Below, piece after piece: positions 5,597-7,514 of a stretch of DNA of 7,514 nucleotides. Made by a program: the position numbers and the translations under genes. The number at the start of each line of letters is the position of its first letter. The stretch's first letter is position 1. Under the pieces are notes generated by a model. The model ran no database searches, had not been told where the DNA came from, and saw nothing but the letters and a program-made list of their open reading frames with translations. This stretch comes from Anaerolineales bacterium (GTDB lineage Bacteria; Chloroflexota; Anaerolineae; 4572-78; NAK82): contig JAHELX010000293.1 in assembly GCA_024643945.1 (NCBI GenBank), positions 1 to 7,514 on the forward strand, read 5' to 3'.

Positions 5597-7261
5597 CTAA
5601 GGCGGAGTGAGTTCCCCTGTTGGCGTTACCCGATCACTGGTGGTTACCGGAACCGTGGACGTAACGACTGGTGCGCTTCCTATCCCAGGCGTAACTTGTC
5701 TGCCAGTATATCCGGCTGCCCAGCGCGGTTGACTGTTTTGATTGTTCGACGTGAGTTGTCTGGGGGAAGCGTCTTCAACATTGGTCAGGTACAGATTTCC
5801 ATTATACACGAAGATGAAATTTTGACCATTTGGCGACCAGGCGATTTGAGGTGGGGGTTCTACACCTGGCTCTTCGGCCAGCGGGAACAGCCGGCGCGGG
5901 TTGCTGCCGTCTCGATCGCGAAGATACAGCGCGTAGCGGCTGTCAACCGACTGGAGCGGGTTGACCGCCTGCCCATAGACGATCCCCTGTGGACCCCAGG
6001 CCGGCGATGTCCACATGCCCACCTGCTCGGCCACCCGCGCCTTCAGCGGTCCATCAGCAGCGAAGAGCCACAGGTCGAAGGCAGGGCTGTCTTGCGCATC
6101 CTCGCCAGCTACCGGCGACCCGTGGACCACGGCAGCTATAAATTGGCTGTCGGGTGACCAGGCCAGCGAAGGTACCCACACCCATTCGCTGTAAGTTTGA
6201 TAGGCGGCAAAGTCGACGAGCACGGTGGTGGTTCGGCTGAGGATATCCACCACGCCAATTTGGTCGGCGCGGGCATAGGCGAATTTGCGCCCGTCGGGTG
6301 ACCATTTGAAAGAAGTGCCCCACCAGCTATACACGCCGGCGGTGCTGGGGCTGATGACCTGGGTTGCGCCCGTAAGTCCCCTTTGGGAACTGGTGACAGG
6401 ATCGCTCGCCTGGATGAGCCACAAGTCGTTGTTGGCGCGCCAACCAGGCGAACTGGCCGTTCGCTCAGCTGTACTGTAGGCGATTTGGGTTCCGTCGGGC
6501 GACCACCCGGCGTAGAGCACCCCGCGGATGGGCAACGAGATGGGAGTCTCACCCACGATGGTCGTGTTGACCATCCACAATTGGTTGAGGGGCGTTTCGA
6601 TGTTTCCCTCCAGGCGGCGGCTGTAGAGGAGCTGGCGTCCGTCGGGGGAAAGGTCGAATACCCGGCCGTCCAGGTCACCCTCGGTGGTCAGCGGGCGCCG
6701 CCCGGCGCTGGTGTCGCGCATCACCCAGGCATTGCCCGCCGACAGGTAGGCCACTGCGCCGCTCAGCGGGACCGCCGCCAGGCGGTCCTGGGCACCCACG
6801 GCGATAATCTCGTCGACCGGCTCGATGATCGGCGCCTGCGAAACCTCGGTCCGTTCCACCTCAGCGCCGTTTTCCAGGACGGCCCGGTAGGTGATTTCGT
6901 CTTCGCCGTTGACGCCGAGCTGGATGAGCCGGGTTTCACCCGCCGGCAGCGCTTCGTTGGTCACGGTCTTGCGTTCAAAAGGGACCGACACCCGGGTCGT
7001 TTCGAATTGTTCCTCGACGCGGGTGACGACGATGACCATGCCTGGTTCCGTCTCCACGTACAGGTCGGGGCTGACCCGGTCCAGGGGGCCCAGGCTAACG
7101 CCAGCAACGGCCAGTGCATCGCGGACGGTGGTCGCGTCGGTTGTGACCGCCCGGCGGCTGTGATCCACTTCAATGAATAGTTGCCGTGGTTGGTCCTGGC
7201 AGCCGACCAGCCCCAGCAGGGCCACCGCCAGCGCGGCGAGCAGACAAGGTTTGAGTCTCAA
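5597..7261 (-). CDS. Secreted lipoprotein with DUF348-like, G5 and TolB-type beta-propeller domains
   Basis: Protein of 554 aa. The signal peptide MRLKPCLLAALAVALLGLVG ends in lipobox LVGC with Cys21 as lipidation site, so the mature protein should be membrane-tethered outside. About 27-80 resembles a DUF348 ubiquitin-like repeat (TTVRDALAVAGV). About 83-157 resembles a G5 domain (PFERKTVTNEALPAGETRLI), a fold linked to cell-wall or glycan binding. About 165-515 is a propeller with WSPDG-type turns at 203, 252, 319, 367, 421 and 474, suggesting six blades. The tail (522-554) is Thr/Pro/Val-rich and probably disordered. No enzymatic residues are recognisable; ligand binding or scaffolding is inferred. 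The start is TTG at 7261: a stop lies in frame at 7265-7267, and no later start keeps the basic n-region. No clear Shine-Dalgarno is seen. The start codon lies inside a heptad repeat. The next gene begins 173 nt downstream, after a strong hairpin. Confidence 0.9.
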   Translation of the reverse strand: MRLKPCLLAALAVALLGLVGCQDQPRQLFIEVDHSRRAVTTDATTVRDALAVAGVSLGPLDRVSPDLYVETEPGMVIVVTRVEEQFETTRVSVPFERKTVTNEALPAGETRLIQLGVNGEDEITYRAVLENGAEVERTEVSQAPIIEPVDEIIAVGAQDRLAAVPLSGAVAYLSAGNAWVMRDTSAGRRPLTTEGDLDGRVFDLSPDGRQLLYSRRLEGNIETPLNQLWMVNTTIVGETPISLPIRGVLYAGWSPDGTQIAYSTAERTASSPGWRANNDLWLIQASDPVTSSQRGLTGATQVISPSTAGVYSWWGTSFKWSPDGRKFAYARADQIGVVDILSRTTTVLVDFAAYQTYSEWVWVPSLAWSPDSQFIAAVVHGSPVAGEDAQDSPAFDLWLFAADGPLKARVAEQVGMWTSPAWGPQGIVYGQAVNPLQSVDSRYALYLRDRDGSNPRRLFPLAEEPGVEPPPQIAWSPNGQNFIFVYNGNLYLTNVEDASPRQLTSNNQNSQPRWAAGYTGRQVTPGIGSAPVVTSTVPVTTSDRVTPTGELTPP

Positions 7262-7317
7262 ATGTCAAATCTCAGGTGTCAAACGTCAAGAGTCAATCGT
7301 CAAACGTCAAATATCGA
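7255..7317. repeat. Nine-unit heptad array (NNGTCAA; TTGACNN on the coding strand)
   Basis: The plus strand divides exactly into nine 7-mers: gtctcaa, atgtcaa, atctcag, gtgtcaa, acgtcaa, gagtcaa, tcgtcaa, acgtcaa, atatcga. Six match NNGTCAA exactly. The first unit includes the TTG start codon of the lipoprotein, so the array spans its whole ribosome-binding region. It recalls short tandem heptanucleotide repeats described in some bacterial intergenic regions; the function is unknown. Confidence 0.8.
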
Positions 7318-7321
7318 AGCT

Positions 7322-7350
7322 ATGCTACCACGCTTGAATCGAATCAGCAA
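7322..7350 (-). promoter_or_regulatory. Weak candidate sigma70-type promoter for the lipoprotein
   Basis: The minus strand reads TTGCTG (7350-7345), a 17-nt spacer, then TAGCAT (7327-7322). These match 3 of 6 and 4 of 6 consensus bases with ideal spacing, about 60 nt before the TTG start. The -35 falls in repeat sequence, so the support is thin. Confidence 0.2.
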
Positions 7351-7380
7351 ATCAGCAAATCAGCGAGATAGCAAATCTCC
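7341..7380. repeat. Octamer array (AAATCAGC-like, five units)
   Basis: Units are gaatcagc, aaatcagc, aaatcagc, gagatagc and aaatctcc, with an exact 8-nt period. The array covers the stop codon of the upstream nucleotidyltransferase-like gene (7360-7362) and abuts the next heptamer array. Confidence 0.75.
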
Positions 7381-7514
7381 AATCTCAAATCCCGATCTCC
7401 AATCCCCAATATCCAAAGGGCACACTGTCTCCAACTCCCAATCCTCCGGTGTGTCCAGGTCGAAGGCGATGCTATCGGCGCGGTAGAGAACCGGTTCCAC
7501 GCCAGCGGCGCGGG
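7360..7514 (-). CDS. C-terminal end of a probable nucleotidyltransferase (CofC/FbiD- or MobA-like), 5' end outside window
   Basis: Fifty codons and a TGA stop (7362-7360) are visible; the start lies beyond base 7514. The first residues, AAGVEPVLYRADSIAFDLDT followed by PEDWELE, match the closing motif of MobA/CofC-type nucleotidyltransferases, where an 'aFDiDTPeD' segment ends the fold. In F420-producing bacteria such proteins (FbiD/CofC) transfer GMP to phosphoenolpyruvate or phospholactate; molybdenum-cofactor or sugar nucleotidyltransferases are alternatives, and 50 residues cannot separate them. The last 20 or so residues (from TVCPLDIG to the stop) are encoded by the ATCTCCA/AAATCAGC repeat tract and fit no domain, suggesting that the original stop was lost into the repeat. 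The lipoprotein start is 98 nt downstream on the same strand; a functional link is not evident. Confidence 0.5.
   Translation of the reverse strand, partial: RAAGVEPVLYRADSIAFDLDTPEDWELETVCPLDIGDWRSGFEIGDLLSR
7381..7415. repeat. Heptamer array (ATCTCCA-like, five units)
   Basis: Units are aatctca, aatcccg, atctcca, atcccca and atatcca. The tract is read through as coding sequence for the last residues of the upstream gene. The period changes from 8 to 7 nt exactly at the junction with the octamer array. Confidence 0.65.

Noticed and set aside
5405..6157. Plus-strand open frame of 250 codons
   Set aside because: It runs antisense to the lipoprotein propeller and across the hairpin region; no domain is visible.
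6383..7180. Plus-strand open frame of 265 codons
   Set aside because: It is antisense to the DUF348/G5 and early propeller region; the product is compositionally biased and domain-free.
7255..7317. Possible replication origin or DnaA-box cluster
   Set aside because: The repeated word is GTCAA/TTGAC, not the TTATCCACA-type box, and no origin-linked gene is present.
7341..7422. Possible CRISPR array
   Set aside because: Units are 7-8 nt, contiguous and degenerate, with no spacers and no cas genes in the window.

Overview
The window reads as a GC-rich bacterial chromosome segment in which every supportable gene lies on the minus strand. From upstream to downstream (high to low coordinates) these are: the 3' end of a probable nucleotidyltransferase, a secreted lipoprotein, two consecutive receiver-kinase proteins, and a large membrane protein that runs off the left edge. 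A Chloroflexota (Anaerolineae/Caldilinea-like) origin is my best guess. It rests on the soluble multi-receiver kinases, the DUF348/G5/propeller lipoprotein, a possible F420-type nucleotidyltransferase, and intergenic tracts of 7-8 nt degenerate tandem repeats. No marker gene is present to prove it.

Right end (7255-7514): the last 50 codons of a probable CofC/FbiD- or MobA-type nucleotidyltransferase end in a low-complexity octamer/heptamer tract. About 100 nt later the lipoprotein begins at a TTG codon, inside a nine-unit heptad array that reads TTGACNN on the coding strand. Lipoprotein (5597-7261): lipobox, DUF348-like domain, G5 domain, about six WSPDG-type propeller blades and a Thr/Pro-rich tail. 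It is probably anchored outside the cytoplasmic membrane and binds a wall or glycan ligand.

Intergenic 5424-5596 holds a string of small GC hairpins, including a 17-nt tandem duplication and a 9-bp perfect stem. Two related soluble histidine kinases follow: REC-REC-HisKA-HATPase (3756-5423) and REC-HisKA-HATPase (2501-3712), 43 nt apart. The receiver next to the kinase core in each has Asn in place of the phospho-acceptor Asp and has lost the conserved Lys. Only the first receiver of the first protein looks phosphorylatable.

Left part (1-2462): an ORF absent from start-to-stop ORF lists because its stop lies outside the window. It encodes an N-terminal membrane anchor, a glycoside-hydrolase-like TIM barrel with an apparent Glu-to-Ala change at the nucleophile position, a beta-sandwich, and a multi-span region resembling the start of O-antigen ligase/polymerase-family proteins. 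The simplest joint reading, which is inference, is an envelope or exopolysaccharide module (surface lipoprotein plus polysaccharide-type membrane protein) beside a two-kinase relay.
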